A stretch of DNA of 64,000 nucleotides, taken from Xiphophorus maculatus (lineage: Eukaryota; Chordata; Actinopteri; Cyprinodontiformes; Poeciliidae). Under the pieces are notes generated by a model. That model was given only the letters and a program-made list of their open reading frames with translations. It did no database searches and had not been told where the DNA came from. A program made the position numbers and the translations under genes. The stretch is from NCBI RefSeq assembly GCF_002775205.1, contig NC_036450.1, positions 13,039,479 through 13,103,478 on the forward strand. Reading direction: 5' to 3'. Shown here in pieces: positions 45,380-58,000 of this stretch (positions are counted from its first letter, which is position 1; every line of letters starts with the position of its first letter).

Positions 45380-45386
45380 TATAAAA
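45380..45386 (+). promoter_or_regulatory. TATA box of the surfactant protein B-like gene
   Basis: TATAAAA lies 66 bp upstream of the ATG at 45453, which leaves a short 5' UTR of roughly 40 bases. There is no competing TATA box between it and the ATG. Confidence 0.65.
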
Positions 45387-45452
45387 TCCACTTGCAGTTC
45401 CCTCAGATGTGAGAAGCAAATAATTTGAACAAACAAAACCCAGAAGGCAGCC

Positions 45453-48400
45453 ATGGCCAAACTGATTTTACCTTTGGTTCTCTTAGTTGCTCTCCAAGGC
45501 TATGGTAAGATGCTCAAAATAGAAATGTAAAAGTAAAGGAAACAATTCTACTCTGTAAGTGTAATAAATATTTTTCTGCAGATGTGACAGCGACTTATGA
45601 CAGCAACCATCTGCAAAGTCTTCCTGGTGAAGTAAGTGAGCAATTTTTATACAAGTATATAAGCATGTTCTTCTTTTTTAAGTCTAAACTAAAAATTGAA
45701 TTTAGTTACGATGTGAATGCTTAGAATAAAAAACTTTTTTTTGTGAAAAGTATTTGCAAATAATAACTTGCTGAACCAAAATGAACAAATAGTTTTGCAT
45801 CTATCAACTTTCTTTTTGCATGAAAAAGAAATTGGATTTATATCGCATTAAATCAAACGCAGCGATGCAAATGCAAATGGCTAAATTTTGCGTTTTTATT
45901 TATTTTTTGAAGAGTGAACATGATAGATTTAAAATTCTGTTCTTCTAAATGTGCTTTACGAACCATGTCAAAAGCAAAAGATTTCAATAGAATTTATTTT
46001 ACATCCAGAATGGGGACGTTTGCCAGGACTGCACCCAAATATTCACACTCCTTGTTGACATGCTGACCAACGCTGACCTGCAGGTGAGAACAATGGCAGA
46101 TTGTGGAGCAAACACATACCTGAGTGTTCATATTGGTTTTCTGATAATGCTATCAAGTCTACATTCAGAGGCCAGGACCAAAAAACACAATGTTCTACAA
46201 TCGCCTGCTATTACATGCGGGTTGAACTGTTGAATAAAATCCTATTTTAAACTTTTGTTTTGTTATTAGGGGAAACACATTTTTCACATTCCTTAATGAA
46301 AACCGTTTTTGTCATGCAAGAACTGAAACACAAACAGTACGGAAATGTTCCTGCTTTCTCACATACAAAAGGCCACTTCCTGTTTTTATTTCTAGCTGAA
46401 GTTGAACATAAGTTTCTCAAGAGATTTTTTTCTCTCTTCTCATCTTGAACATCCGCTTTCTTGAAGTTTGACTTTTTTCTGATCAGGCGTTAGTATTTTT
46501 CCTCAGCTTTTACTATTCAACCAAAAAGTTCATTAGTTTGCTCTCTCTGTAATCCACTCATAATTTTTTGCAGAATGTACTCCAACTCTTCTTACTGGTG
46601 TCTGCCCTTGTTTGAAAATCCTAACATTACAATAAATTTACAGTAGAAATTAATCACCACAACTTAACTCACAACACGAAAAGGAAAATTAAAACACCAA
46701 ACAACTCTAATTGTTTGGTGTTTTAATTAGGCAGTCACTATGATGATGTTTTTTTTTTAATCGGTCATTAAAAACTAAACAATTATAGCTGCACTTTATG
46801 TTCACCGTTGCTATCAGGAATACAGGAATACCCAATTTTAGTCATGAGGCATGAGAGAAACATTTTACCTAGTAAGCTATTACACTGAACCATTTAAGAT
46901 GTGAAATATGTTAAATTTGCAGATCTAAAAAAAGAAAGAAAACAAATCTCAGTCGCTCCATTATTTGATTGCTATCTTACGTAAAGACGTATTTATATAC
47001 GTAGTTGCATAAACCTAGGTTTTACTTTAACCATACATTTACTTTCACACATTCAAAACATATATAATTTGTCTAATTTAGACCGATGACAATTGAATCT
47101 GAAATATATATAATTTCCATGTGTAGTGCAGATCTTGCAGTGAACTGTGGCTGTCAAACATACACCACCATATTTAGCCAAATATTCTAATTAGCTAACA
47201 AATGTGTTAGTTGGCTAAATACATACTGAGGTATATTGTGGCTAAATATACCACAATATTTAGCCAACTTGTTTAGGGATGGCTACTTTAGTTCGCTAAC
47301 TAGCCAGAAAAATTTCTAACCTAATTTTAACAAACTATTTCAAACGTACATATAAAATTTTTGAATGTTTTCATTTTCAACCAGTAATTTTCAACTGCAA
47401 TTTTATTTTATTAAGCCAATTATTATATTTTTCTGAACCATCTGAAACGTTTTTTTAATCAACAGAGAAACCTCACATACTGCAGTCCCATTAGTTTAAT
47501 ACTAAAGTGCGTTTAATATTGGCTTAAAACCAGACTATGTAGAAAACTTTAAATGAAGGATTAAAATGTACTTTTCATTTTTACTAAACATTTAACCAAG
47601 CTGCAAAACATGAGTTGTGTGTCTAAAATCAAATGAACATTTTATAGAGCATATATTAGAGTTCTAATTCTAAAAAAAAAAAAAAAAAAATTTTAATAAT
47701 TTCCCTGCTGGGATGAATAAAGTAATTCTAATTCTAATATCCTCTTTCTATAACTTGTTTTTGATATTTTTTCCCTTAGCACTATTTGTTTAGTGGAGAG
47801 AAAAGCGGTGCACTTTTTCTAGGGTTGGTAATTGTAACTACTTTATTTCAGAAAAAGATCCTGGGAGGAATCGATGCCCTGTGTGCACATCTGCCCGGAC
47901 CGGCTGCCAAAGTCTGCAAAGAAGAGGTGGACACGATGCTCCCATTGGCCATCACTTTTGTTACTGGTGTTGCAGTAAGTTGGAGGCCAGAATCAGTCGC
48001 AGGTCTTTCACAAACAAAGACCTACTGTAACTGCTAATATATATCAAAAATAATCCATCTGTCTCTGCAGAAACCATCAGAGGTCTGCAAGATGATTGGA
48101 CTGTGTGGCTCTGATGAAGAGCGTGAAAGGATGCTCAGCTACTTTGCTAACGAGGTTCTTCAGGCTGCTTTGAAAAGTGACCATGTCAGTACACACTTAC
48201 TGTAAAATGATGTTTGAATATTTCCTGTCACTAATACTTTTACTAACCAGGATTTTTGTGTTTGTTTATCAGGGGGAGCCTGCCACAACCTGCTCCTTCT
48301 GTATTTTCTTCTTCAAGACTTTGGAAGAGTTGCTGCCTAAAGAAAGGACTGAGGTGAGGCATGTTGTAAATAGCAGGAAATCGTCACACTTCAAATCAAC

Positions 48401-49628
48401 GGAGGGAAGACACGTGGCGTTAATCTGAGTCACTTTTCTCATTTCCGACTGCAGGGTGCCGTGATCAAACTGCTGGAAGAGATTTGCCACATCTTGCCGT
48501 CGACTTATCGTGACCAGTGCGAGGTCATTGTTGACAAGTACAGCAAAACGGTGCTGGATGCAATCTTGGGCTACGCCACTCCGCAGGCCATCTGTAACCT
48601 CATCCACCTGTGCAAAGGCCAGGAAGTCATTGTCGGTCAGTCGGCACATCCTTGTCTTTGGATGAGTGAACATTACAGATTCAAAATTCTGTTCTTCCAA
48701 ATGTGCTTTGCGAACCATGTCAGACAAAAAAAGACTTAAACATTGCTGCAGGTTTAAGTCACAACCTGGTTTTTATTTTATTTTTACTCAACAGAATACG
48801 CCATGTTTTCATTTACCTGTCCATTTATTGAAATTCTTAAAATGTTTTTAACCTATGAAGACTGGAAAAGTGTAGCCATAAGCTCAGGTTTGGCCTACTC
48901 ACAGAAATTTACAGATAAATTCTTTAAAAATGTAGCTAAAAGCTGCTCATTAAAACTATGTTTTAAATTTCAAGAATATCAATATAATAATCACTTTACT
49001 TATGAGACTAGAACTTTAAGGAATTATGAGTAGAAAATATAAAATAGGAGTATCAAGAATTCCTAGATGCCTTACTAGATCATATTTATTTTTTTAAGTA
49101 TGGAAACACATTTGAGGAAAATAATTTAGACAAACTGTGAACCTGACATGCAAATCAAAAATTCAAATATGGTTAAATGCAAAAACCAAAATTAATAAAT
49201 GCTGAATTTTTGATGCTTTGTGGTACAAAATAGTGATTAAATCAACATGAAAAGTAAAAAAAACAACTTTATAACCCTGATACTTAAGATTTTCCTTCAA
49301 TTAGAATAATCTGAACTGAAAAATATTTGACAATATGAATCTGCACAGAGCATGGAATAGCTTTCCATGCTCACAAATAATAAAATACATATATGCACAT
49401 AAAACACTAAAGTTTTTTTTCTGACTTCACAGACCCATGCACACTGACAGCATACAGATGCAAAGACGTCAGCACCGCCCTTAAATGTGGAGTAAGTCGA
49501 CAATAAAATACAAGAAAAGCCACCAGTTTAGCTTCCTGGTGTTAAACATGCAATCTGTCCTCTGTATGCAGACTCTGTTCTACTGTCAGAAATTTGCCTG
49601 GAAGCCTCTGAGCTACAACACAATCTGA
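45453..49628 (+). CDS. sftpb: Saposin-domain protein, surfactant protein B-like, 9 coding exons
   Basis: Secreted saposin-family precursor; family members bind and perturb lipid membranes, and SFTPB spreads surfactant phospholipid. Exons: 45453-45504, 45582-45631, 46009-46083, 47852-47974, 48071-48184, 48273-48353, 48455-48635, 49433-49491, 49572-49628; 792 bp, 263 aa, all phases consistent. The signal peptide is MAKLILPLVLLVALQGY. The first SapB domain (exons 3-5) has six cysteines from VCQDC through ALCAHLP and KVC to EVCKMIGLC. The second (exons 6-7) runs from TCSFC through EICHILP and DQC to ICNLIHLC. A C-terminal SapA-like unit (exons 8-9) has DPC, AYRCKDVSTALKCG and YCQKFAW. No N-terminal SapA is present. 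The precursor is shorter than human SFTPB (381 aa, three SapB domains), so prosaposin-like or NK-lysin-like names are possible. Adjacency to mat2a, as at human 2p11.2, favours sftpb. Confidence 0.9.
46686..46727. repeat. Perfect 18-bp hairpin in sftpb intron 3
   Basis: AATTAAAACACCAAACAA (46686-46703) and TTGTTTGGTGTTTTAATT (46710-46727) are exact complements with a 6-nt loop. Confidence 0.9.
47691..47740 (+). mobile_element. Tail of an L2-like LINE
   Basis: A short A-rich run followed by TTCCCTGCTGGGATGAATAA and repeated ATTCTA units looks like the extreme 3' end of a fish L2/Rex1-type retrotransposon. No coding part is left. Located in sftpb intron 3. Confidence 0.5.
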
Positions 49629-50070
49629 AACGTTAAGGTGAGTAAACACCACCGACAAAGTCAGAAAAAGACGGAACTGCAATCTGTCATATGTACTTAT
49701 TTTTCTTTAACAGGGTGGAGAAGAACTGGTGCTGTTCCTGTGAACAAGCCCTGCTCTCACTACAAAATTTTTTTTTTCCTTTATATAATTTTGCATCTTA
49801 CTGCATTTTATGATTGTTTTGCTTTATGATTACACTGGCTGAGCTGAAAAAAACAAAACAAAACAAAAACAGGGCACCAAGAATGATCAGGACTGAAGAA
49901 ATGTTGCGAAGATATGAAAGCTTCACTGGATGGAGGTTGAATTCTTCATATCCCAGTTACTCTGTAAACAAGATTAAACCTTCAGTCAGCTTATCAAGCT
50001 TCAATAGTTTATATCATGTTTTTTATTGTTTGTTTGATTTGGCTGGAATAAAATGATCCCAATGGTATTT
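49629..50070 (+). other. 3' UTR of the surfactant protein B-like gene, with an intron
   Basis: Nine bases after the stop codon there is a consensus donor (GTTAAG/GTGAGT after 49637) and, at 49713, a matching acceptor after a T-rich tract. The 3' UTR is therefore split by a 76-bp intron. AATAAA at 50047-50052 is the likely poly(A) signal. The exon junction lies less than 50 nt past the stop, so it should not trigger nonsense-mediated decay. Confidence 0.65.
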
Positions 50071-51667
50071 CACTTTAAGTATTTTGTACACTTCACATTT
50101 TGTCCCCATCTGCAGGTGGAAACCAAGTTTCTGCAAACACCTATAGCCCAAATATTCAGGCATTTCAAGAATTTAAAGTAAATATGAACTTAAGTATGAT
50201 AAGTCAGGCATTCACAGAGAGCAGAAGTGACACATTAACTTAGAATGGAAACCATTTATAAAGGAAGTGATCACATCAACCAAATCTTCAAAATACTCAG
50301 TTCTGCTTTCATGTGCTCACTGGTATTTTCGAGTACATTTGGTCACCAGTTGAAGCACGTATCAAAACAAGTCAGACGTATGAATTTTTATTTGAGGAAA
50401 ATCCAGAAAGGAGAAGAGAGAGACATGAAGGTAACAAAAATGATTTTAGGTTCATTTGCAGCAAACGAGAAAAGGCACTTAATACACAAAACACTGAATT
50501 TAACAAAAAGAAGGGGAACGGCTTTTTCAAACTCCCAGCTGCAAACGATGTAAACAGGCTGGTTTCTCTGTACAACACCAACCAATTATTTGTCCGAGTC
50601 GTGGATGAGTTTGAGAAAGCAGACATGCTGTGAAATAAATAGTCAAGTAAAACACCAGATAACTGGACATACAGTGAGCGCTCTAAAACTCTATGTGGCG
50701 TTATGGTATCAAGATAAATCAATTAAAAACCTCATCTTAGAGCTTAAAGTTTCTCCAGCTGCCCCTCCCAATCCTGCTGCTGCTGCACGCCAAAAGTAAG
50801 ATGGCCGACAGAAGATTCCTCAACACACCAGCCGTCGCTCTCAAGTTAAAGCTGGACTGGCTGAGGCGCATCTGTTAAGACAGTCATAATGACTAGTAGG
50901 AACCAAGCCATCTTCTGATATCGTCTGTTAAATAAGTTTATTTTTTTTAAAAAGAGCAGAGTGGCAGAAAGGAATAAATTACCACGAACTAAAGCAAGTG
51001 TTTAGGTTATATTTTGGTGTTTTATTATTTTGGCAGCAGTTATAATCAGGATTTCCTCGTTAAAAATACTAAACAACCACAGTACTGAGCTGAAGACACC
51101 GAAGGCAAATCTTAGCTTCGGTAGGTTTTAGAGAAACAGCGCCACCTAGATGAAAGCTGTGGACTGACAGCACTAAGATTTTATAGTACATATCCTGGTG
51201 ATTTATATTTCAAGGTTAAAAGTTAGAGAGAAAGACAACTAGCCAGGTATTCAGCTGATATCTGGCTGAAGCAAGTGGACGAGAGGGGCTTTCTGGAAAA
51301 ATCCAGCAGAGGAGATTAGATTTTATTTAAATATAATTTAAAGCTGGAAGATCAAACATTCAAAGTCAAGCCTGTTCCACTTTTGGTACGTCCAAACACC
51401 GACTGTCGAAAAGGAAGAGGAATACATTCAGTACACCAACTGGGTCTCACACTGCAACAAACGTCACATAAAAAAAATCTGAGCATTGAACCGATGCAAT
51501 GATGGAGTGTTTGCCTTCAGGAATAAGGTGATCTTTGTGCCTTTATCTTAGTCAACATTTTGAACAAAGTTTGAAAAATCCTAGAGAGATTTAAGGATAG
51601 AAAATAAATATCTACATAATATAGAAACCACTGTGCAGCCCAACATAACCACAAAACCATTAGCAGA
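50071..51667. other. sftpb/mat2a convergent gap and distal mat2a 3' UTR
   Basis: Convergent intergenic sequence. The mat2a 3' UTR enters from the right; a minus-strand AATAAA near 51020 could end it. The open frames at 50245-50722 are overlapping, unspliced and unlike any family known to me. Confidence 0.45.
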
Positions 51668-51694
51668 TTCTGACTTCTCTGTAAAACGTCAGAA
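51668..51694 (-). promoter_or_regulatory. METTL16-type UACAGAGAA hairpin in mat2a 3' UTR
   Basis: On the mat2a strand, TTCTGAC (51694-51688) pairs perfectly with GTCAGAA (51674-51668). The 13-nt loop contains TACAGAGAA (51683-51675). In mammals MAT2A mRNA carries such hairpins; METTL16 binds or methylates the motif and thereby controls retained-intron splicing and mRNA stability in response to S-adenosylmethionine. Nonamer, loop placement and gene context agree. It lies about 390 bases beyond the stop codon. I found only one exact copy of the nonamer in the next kilobase. Confidence 0.85.
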
Positions 51695-52039
51695 AAAAAC
51701 AATGGAATGAAGAGGCTGCACACAACTACATAAATAAAGTGGTCTGATTTTCATTTGTAACAAAGTTGTAACATGACCTTTTGCTCACCAAAGAGCAAGA
51801 ACTGGCTCATTTGTTCATCTGTACTGCAACAAGATGTAGGTTTAATGTTCCTTTGAAACCTGTCTTTAAAAAAATCTTAATTTTTAATACTAAATAAGTA
51901 AAAACTATAGTGCAGCAGGTGAAATAAGTGTAACTTTTCCAACAGTTTGACAAAAACTAATTGGATGGTTTTCTGATGTACAAGCAAAACAAAGCAAAGA
52001 GGAGAAGGAGAGGACGGTAAGAAGTTTATCTGCAGGACG

Positions 52040-52064
52040 GTGTGTGTGTGTGTGTGTGTGTGTG
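52040..52064. repeat. (GT)n microsatellite
   Basis: About 12 GT units in the proximal mat2a 3' UTR. Confidence 0.9.
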
Positions 52065-52081
52065 ATGGGGATCAGAGTGCC

Positions 52082-55000
52082 TCAGTATTTCAGCTTCTTG
52101 GGAATCTCCCAGGAGAACAAATCACGACCAAAGTGACCGTAGGAAGCCGTGCGCTGGTAGATGGGCTTCTTCAGATCGAGGTCCCTTAAACAAAAATTCA
52201 TCATTCATTATGAAATTAAAGATGCATGAATAAGTCTTTGGCTTTCATTTCTTTTAGTCATTGTTTCATTTCTATTTGCTAAATACCAAAAATAATTAGC
52301 AAAAATCACATCAGAATATCAGAAGCATCTTTTATTTTCTTCAGTTGGAGATTGGAGATTTATATTTACTAAGCTATGATTTTTGGTGAAGCCTGGATGC
52401 TGACGTCATGGTTATGTTTGTGTCCGATTGATAAATTCACATTTGATTTAATTGGGAGGTCCAGATGCGGATTTATTTTAAGGCAACACCTCAAACATAC
52501 AGCCGGTCATAGAGCTGAACAACTGGTTGTATTTGCTCAATACTTAATTCTTTAGCGCACATCCACAGTATTTAAATCCCATTGAGAGAATATGCAGTAA
52601 AATGCTGAGAAATTGTCTGCATAATTCGACATTAATTGGAGCAGTTATTTTCCTTGTCACTAGGAAACTCTTTGCAGCACAAGGCCAAAGCAGGATATTC
52701 AATTTAGTTTTTTCCCTTTCAATTCTACATACTTTTAATTAAACTGTATGGCAATTGCAGCTAAAATAGACAATCTTTTATCCTTTAGACCCCATCTTGA
52801 CCTCTGCAGTTCCCGCTTCTTGCTGTTTTACTCAAGTATCTTGTAGAAACAAGAAACAGTTGCACAAAAAGTTGTTCTCCTTTCAGTACCAAGCAGCAGG
52901 TCAGAGTTCAGCTAGTTTAATGAATAGAGCAATATTTATAAGGCCAAAGTTTATGACTTTTTTGACCTTTAGTAAAGTCAGTTTGTTATCTTTATTTGTA
53001 GAATTGCACAAAAATATCTTGCTTTGCTTAAAAAAAAAAAAAAAACATCACACCTTAGTTTTGTTTCTAGGAAGATTATCAACTTCTTGCTTAAAATTTT
53101 TTTAACTAAATATTTAACTGAGTATTTTCACAACACAGGTCACAGTTTACCTCACAATGACCCCTGGGCGGAGGTCAAAGTTCTTTCTCACGATGTCCAG
53201 CAGCTCTCTCTCACTCTTCTGAGAGGTCCCATAATGGAAGATGGAGACAGACAGAGGATGGGAAACTCCAATAGCATAGGAAACCTAAAACCGCAGACAG
53301 ATTTTAAACAACTTTAGAAATTTCTGAAAATATCAAATATTTTAATAACGTTTCTGCTTCATTCGCTTATTTTTTTCCTCCATTTCACAACCAGGCGAGA
53401 TGTATTCTTACTTGGACCAAGACGCGTCTGCAGAGTCCAGCTTTAACCAGAGATTTGGCCACCCAGCGAGCGGCGTACGCCGCAGAGCGATCGACCTTCG
53501 TGTAGTCCTTCCCGGAAAACGCTCCACCTCCATGGGCTCCCCACCCACCGTAGGTGTCCACTATGATCTTACGTCCAGTCAAACCAGCATCACTCTGCAG
53601 GAGAGATGGAGTGCATTTACAGAAAATTATTATATTTTTACATTAAACATAAATATGAAGATATGTAATCCAGATGCTTTAAACTGATTAGTAAAGTCTT
53701 CGTAAAGCCGTTCTCTCACCTGTGGACCACCAATGACAAAACGGCCGCTGGGCTGCAGGTGGTAGATGGTGTCGTTGTCGAGGTAACCAGACGGGACCAC
53801 GGCTTTCACCACCTGTTCCTTCAGGCTGTGACGCATCTCCTCCAAACTCACACACTCGTCGTGCTGCACAGAGATCACGATGGTGTGGACACGCAGCGGC
53901 ACCACGGCTCCTCGGTCCTGTCGGTACTGAACGGTCACCTGGATGGAGGAGAAGAAGAACTCAGATTTCAGACAATTACAGACGTAAAATCTAAACAGAA
54001 CCTGGAGGTGATTAAACTGTTTCTGCAAGTTATGGAGATATATAAGAATTTACATGTTCTAATGGGTTACACTGAACCTTATTTAGCTTTAGTCCATCAA
54101 CAACTCTGATTCAAATAACAGTCTTAATACTAAATAAATGCTTTTATTCATTTGCATTAGAAGAATCTTAAAAAAGTGATAAAGTGGAGATTGTAAGTCA
54201 TAACATATTCATAATAATGGACCCAAATTACAAAATTTTAATTCCTAATTGTTTAATATTTATTTGGTCTGCGTATACAAGTTATTGATTAATTGTAGAA
54301 CATATTGTTTCACATTGTTAACATTGATCCTGCAATTATACAACTATGCAAGGTGTATTCGTACTTAAAGTTAACAAATAAAATCCTTTTTAAAAAAAGA
54401 CTTAAATTTAGTTAAGAATTTTTTTTAAAGAAAATTTTAGGTGACCTTTCTGAAACTTATATAAAATAAAAAAAACTCAAGATCACGTATTGAATTATGA
54501 AACAACATTTAAAATGTCTTTAAAATGTGTAATTCTACAGTAGTTTATACATAGGAAGAGCCTGGCAGGCACAAACTAACCACTAGATGGCAGTAATACC
54601 CGTTTTAAAATGAAAATATTTAAACTTAAAATTCTTCTCGCCCAACATTATAAAGTTTGGATGACATCTATCTACATTTTTTAAATTAATTATCCAATTG
54701 GCCTTTAAACTACAGCAAGTTTAAGAACAATAATAATAAATGCTAATTTTATGCTCCTCTAACCTGAGTTTTAGAGTCGGGTCGGACCCACGGCAGCGTT
54801 CCATCCCGACGCAACTCGGCCATCTTGGCGTTGAGCTTGTGAGCCAAGACGATGGTGAGCGGCATGCACTCCTCTGTCTCATCCGTGGCATAACCAAACA
54901 TGAGACCCTGTCAGAAATGTAGACACAGGATGAACGAGGTCAAACAAACCGATTAGTTGAACTGCTGACCGAACACAAACCTGATCGCCGGCTCCAACGT

Positions 55001-58000
55001 CCTCTTCTTTACGGTCGAGATAAACGCCCTGAGCAATGTCAGGAGACTGCTGCTCCAAAGCCACCAGCACATTGCAGGTCTTATGGTCAAAACCTGTGAA
55101 AAAAGGTTGTGACCTCAAAGGGAGAATCATTCCACCTGGCCAGAGCAGCCTGCAAAGAACCACAATACTTTGCCAGGTAATTAGCAAAAAATCCTCCATT
55201 GTTAATTTAAAAAGTTGTCACATTTTTTTTTCCATTCTTTCCCAGTCTTAGATTTCTGGATTTTTCGGTAACACATTTTAGGCATCAAAGTATACATTTT
55301 ATTCTGAACCTACTGCTAGTGATGTGGTATAGAGTCATTTTTCTGAAATAACTGATTCTTTGCTTCACCTCCATTTCTAAATCTTAAACTCTTAGTCAAA
55401 TAAGATACGGAGAATCAGACTTCCTAAAAATAGCTTTTTCCTTTGGCACTTTAGACAAAGACTTTAGACAATTCAACATGTCTAGAGCGAAAACAGGGAG
55501 AGAAAATGACTACGTTTTCAATTTATTCAACAACAACAAAAATATACTCAGAGCCCCTAAAGTCATGATGTCCATTATTCTGCAGAACGCCAGATTGTCC
55601 CGTGCGATATTGCACAGGCCATATTAATGTCATTTTCTGGGTGTTCACTACAGAGCTGGTCAAAGACAGATCCATGTCTGCTCTCACTCTGAAAGATCCC
55701 AGAGTCCAAAAGCTTCAGTGTATAAAGCCCCGACAACGTTTTACCTTCAGAATCCCAAAATTTCTCTCCAGAAATCTGCTTCCAGATTTTGGATATAACT
55801 CAGACACACCTTGAGAAAACAAATCAGCTTCACCTTTTGAAGACAAAACCTGTTCAATCCAGAAAACCAATGCTCATGTGAGCAATTACTCACGAGAGCT
55901 GCAGTCGCGGAAAATCTCCTTACTGGGACGTAAGGAGATTTTGTGGTGATTAATGTTCGACTAAATTCTAAAACAGTTATTTCCTGATACTGTTAGATTG
56001 ATAATGTAACAGCTAAAAGTTTTGTTTTGCATAATTCTGTGTCTGGACAAAAAAATAGAAAGAAAAAAAAAATCACAAATTTATTATTTCCCCATAAGAC
56101 CATAAAGATTAACTTGAACAGCTTTGGTATATTACACAAACAGCTTCTCATTTTAAATCAAAGAATAATCATGAATCAAAAATGCATTGAATTTATCACA
56201 ACGTCTTGCACTTGACAAGTTCAATATCTATAAGTTAGCAAAAAAAAAATCTTTTTAGATTAGCTTTGAGGATATTTTCCATCTTCAATTTTAAGCAATT
56301 ACTTTAAAATATATTTAAGGAAAAGGACCCAGTTCTAAAATGTGTTAAGTAGGTTAATGTCTCTCTTAAAACAGTGTGCTGTGTAGTTCAGTGAAAACAC
56401 TAAAGGAAGAGGTCTGCCAGTTCGAGATTATTGGCTAGTTTGTTAAAAAAAATAAAATAAAATCCATATTTGCTTACCATCCCCATGTTTATCTCTTTTC
56501 CAACAATTTTTTTTAAAATTAGCAGCACTGAACTGGGTCTGAACCAGCTTTCTTTCTCTACAAGCGTACCTTTGGAGGAGTCGTCATAGCCGATGTCCTT
56601 GATCGTCTCCCTGACGACCTTCTGATAGTCAACAGTGGCTCTGGAGGTGATCTCCCCCGCAAGCAGGATCATCCCCGTCTTAGCTACAGTCTCTGGGGAC
56701 AAACAGAAAACATTTAGTGTGCTACATCTAGATCTAATTCAGTGTGCTACAATGTTTAAACACCAGCGCTACACTGCTCATGTTATCCCTTGTTGCCTTC
56801 AGCGTTGAACAAAACAGTGTGACAATGAAACATTTTCAGTCCTATTCAAATAAAGATGAGAAAAAGCTCACAACCACAAACAGAACAATATTCACTTTAT
56901 TCATCTGGTCCATTAAGGACCACCATACTCAAACCTGAAAGCTTTTACAGCTTTCATCATCTGCCTCCCTGGTGTATTCAGCTACAAAGCAAACAATCAT
57001 TTTCAACCTGAAAAACAAAGGGGACTTTAAGCTATAATTGAGTGTGGGTAGAATGGTTCAATATTTTTTTTTAAGATGAATATTATTTCTGCCAATTAAT
57101 CCCATGAAACCATCTGAAGCTTGTTCTCCACTGATCTAAGAGTAAGTTTGAACTCTTAGATCAGTGGAGTTCAAACTTACAGCTCAGTGGAGTTGCAGTT
57201 CTTTGTAAAGAGGGACAATTATTCAAAAGTCTCATATTGTACATTTTTATTTGGGACTGTGCTGCTTCCAAAAACAAACCAAACACTTAAAGTTTACATA
57301 TATATATATAAAAGAGCAGGTTTTTGGCAATAATACAGCTGGATTTACCGCTGTATGTGCTGTACAATGGCTGCTGGAATAAACAAGTGTTTTGTTGTCA
57401 ACTTACAATTCAGAAACCACCTTATGCATTCTTGTTAGTTGTGCAGGAGGCTCTACTTTTGCTTTTCAAAGATGTACAGTTGTATAACTGTGATTCTGTT
57501 TGGAGCCAGTTTCACATGTAAGCACTGAGTTGGAGGAGCATAGCCAGCAGCAGCTTATTTGGATTTAAAGTGACAAGAGGCCCTAAAACAATTAACAGGC
57601 AGAATTTATAAGACTAAAATCCCATTATACAAGAATGATTTTGTGCAAAAAAAATGAAATTAATCAGTTTTCTATCCATAAACGTATACTAAAATGTTCA
57701 AGAAAATATAATAGTTCATCCTTAAAGAACAACCTTTATGGTTACTCACCACATGCCACTTTGGCGTCAGGGTCTTGTCTCAGGTGAGCGTCCAACACCG
57801 CATCACTAATCTGGTCACAAATCTTATCTGTGGAGGAACAACGCAATAGGAGAAGCGTAAGAACATTTGCAGGAAATGGAAAGTCTCAGCTCAATGTTTT
57901 CTGTAATAATGCTTTAGGCTGTTGAGGAGAGCGACCCTGTGTTTTAACCTTTATTAAACTATTAATGAATCAAACCATTTTAATGTGGCAGATCTATTTA

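Noticed and set aside
50245-50722. Cluster of overlapping open frames of about 100 codons downstream of sftpb
   Set aside because: Frames on both strands overlap, none has a motif or splice context, and the region lies between two convergent genes.
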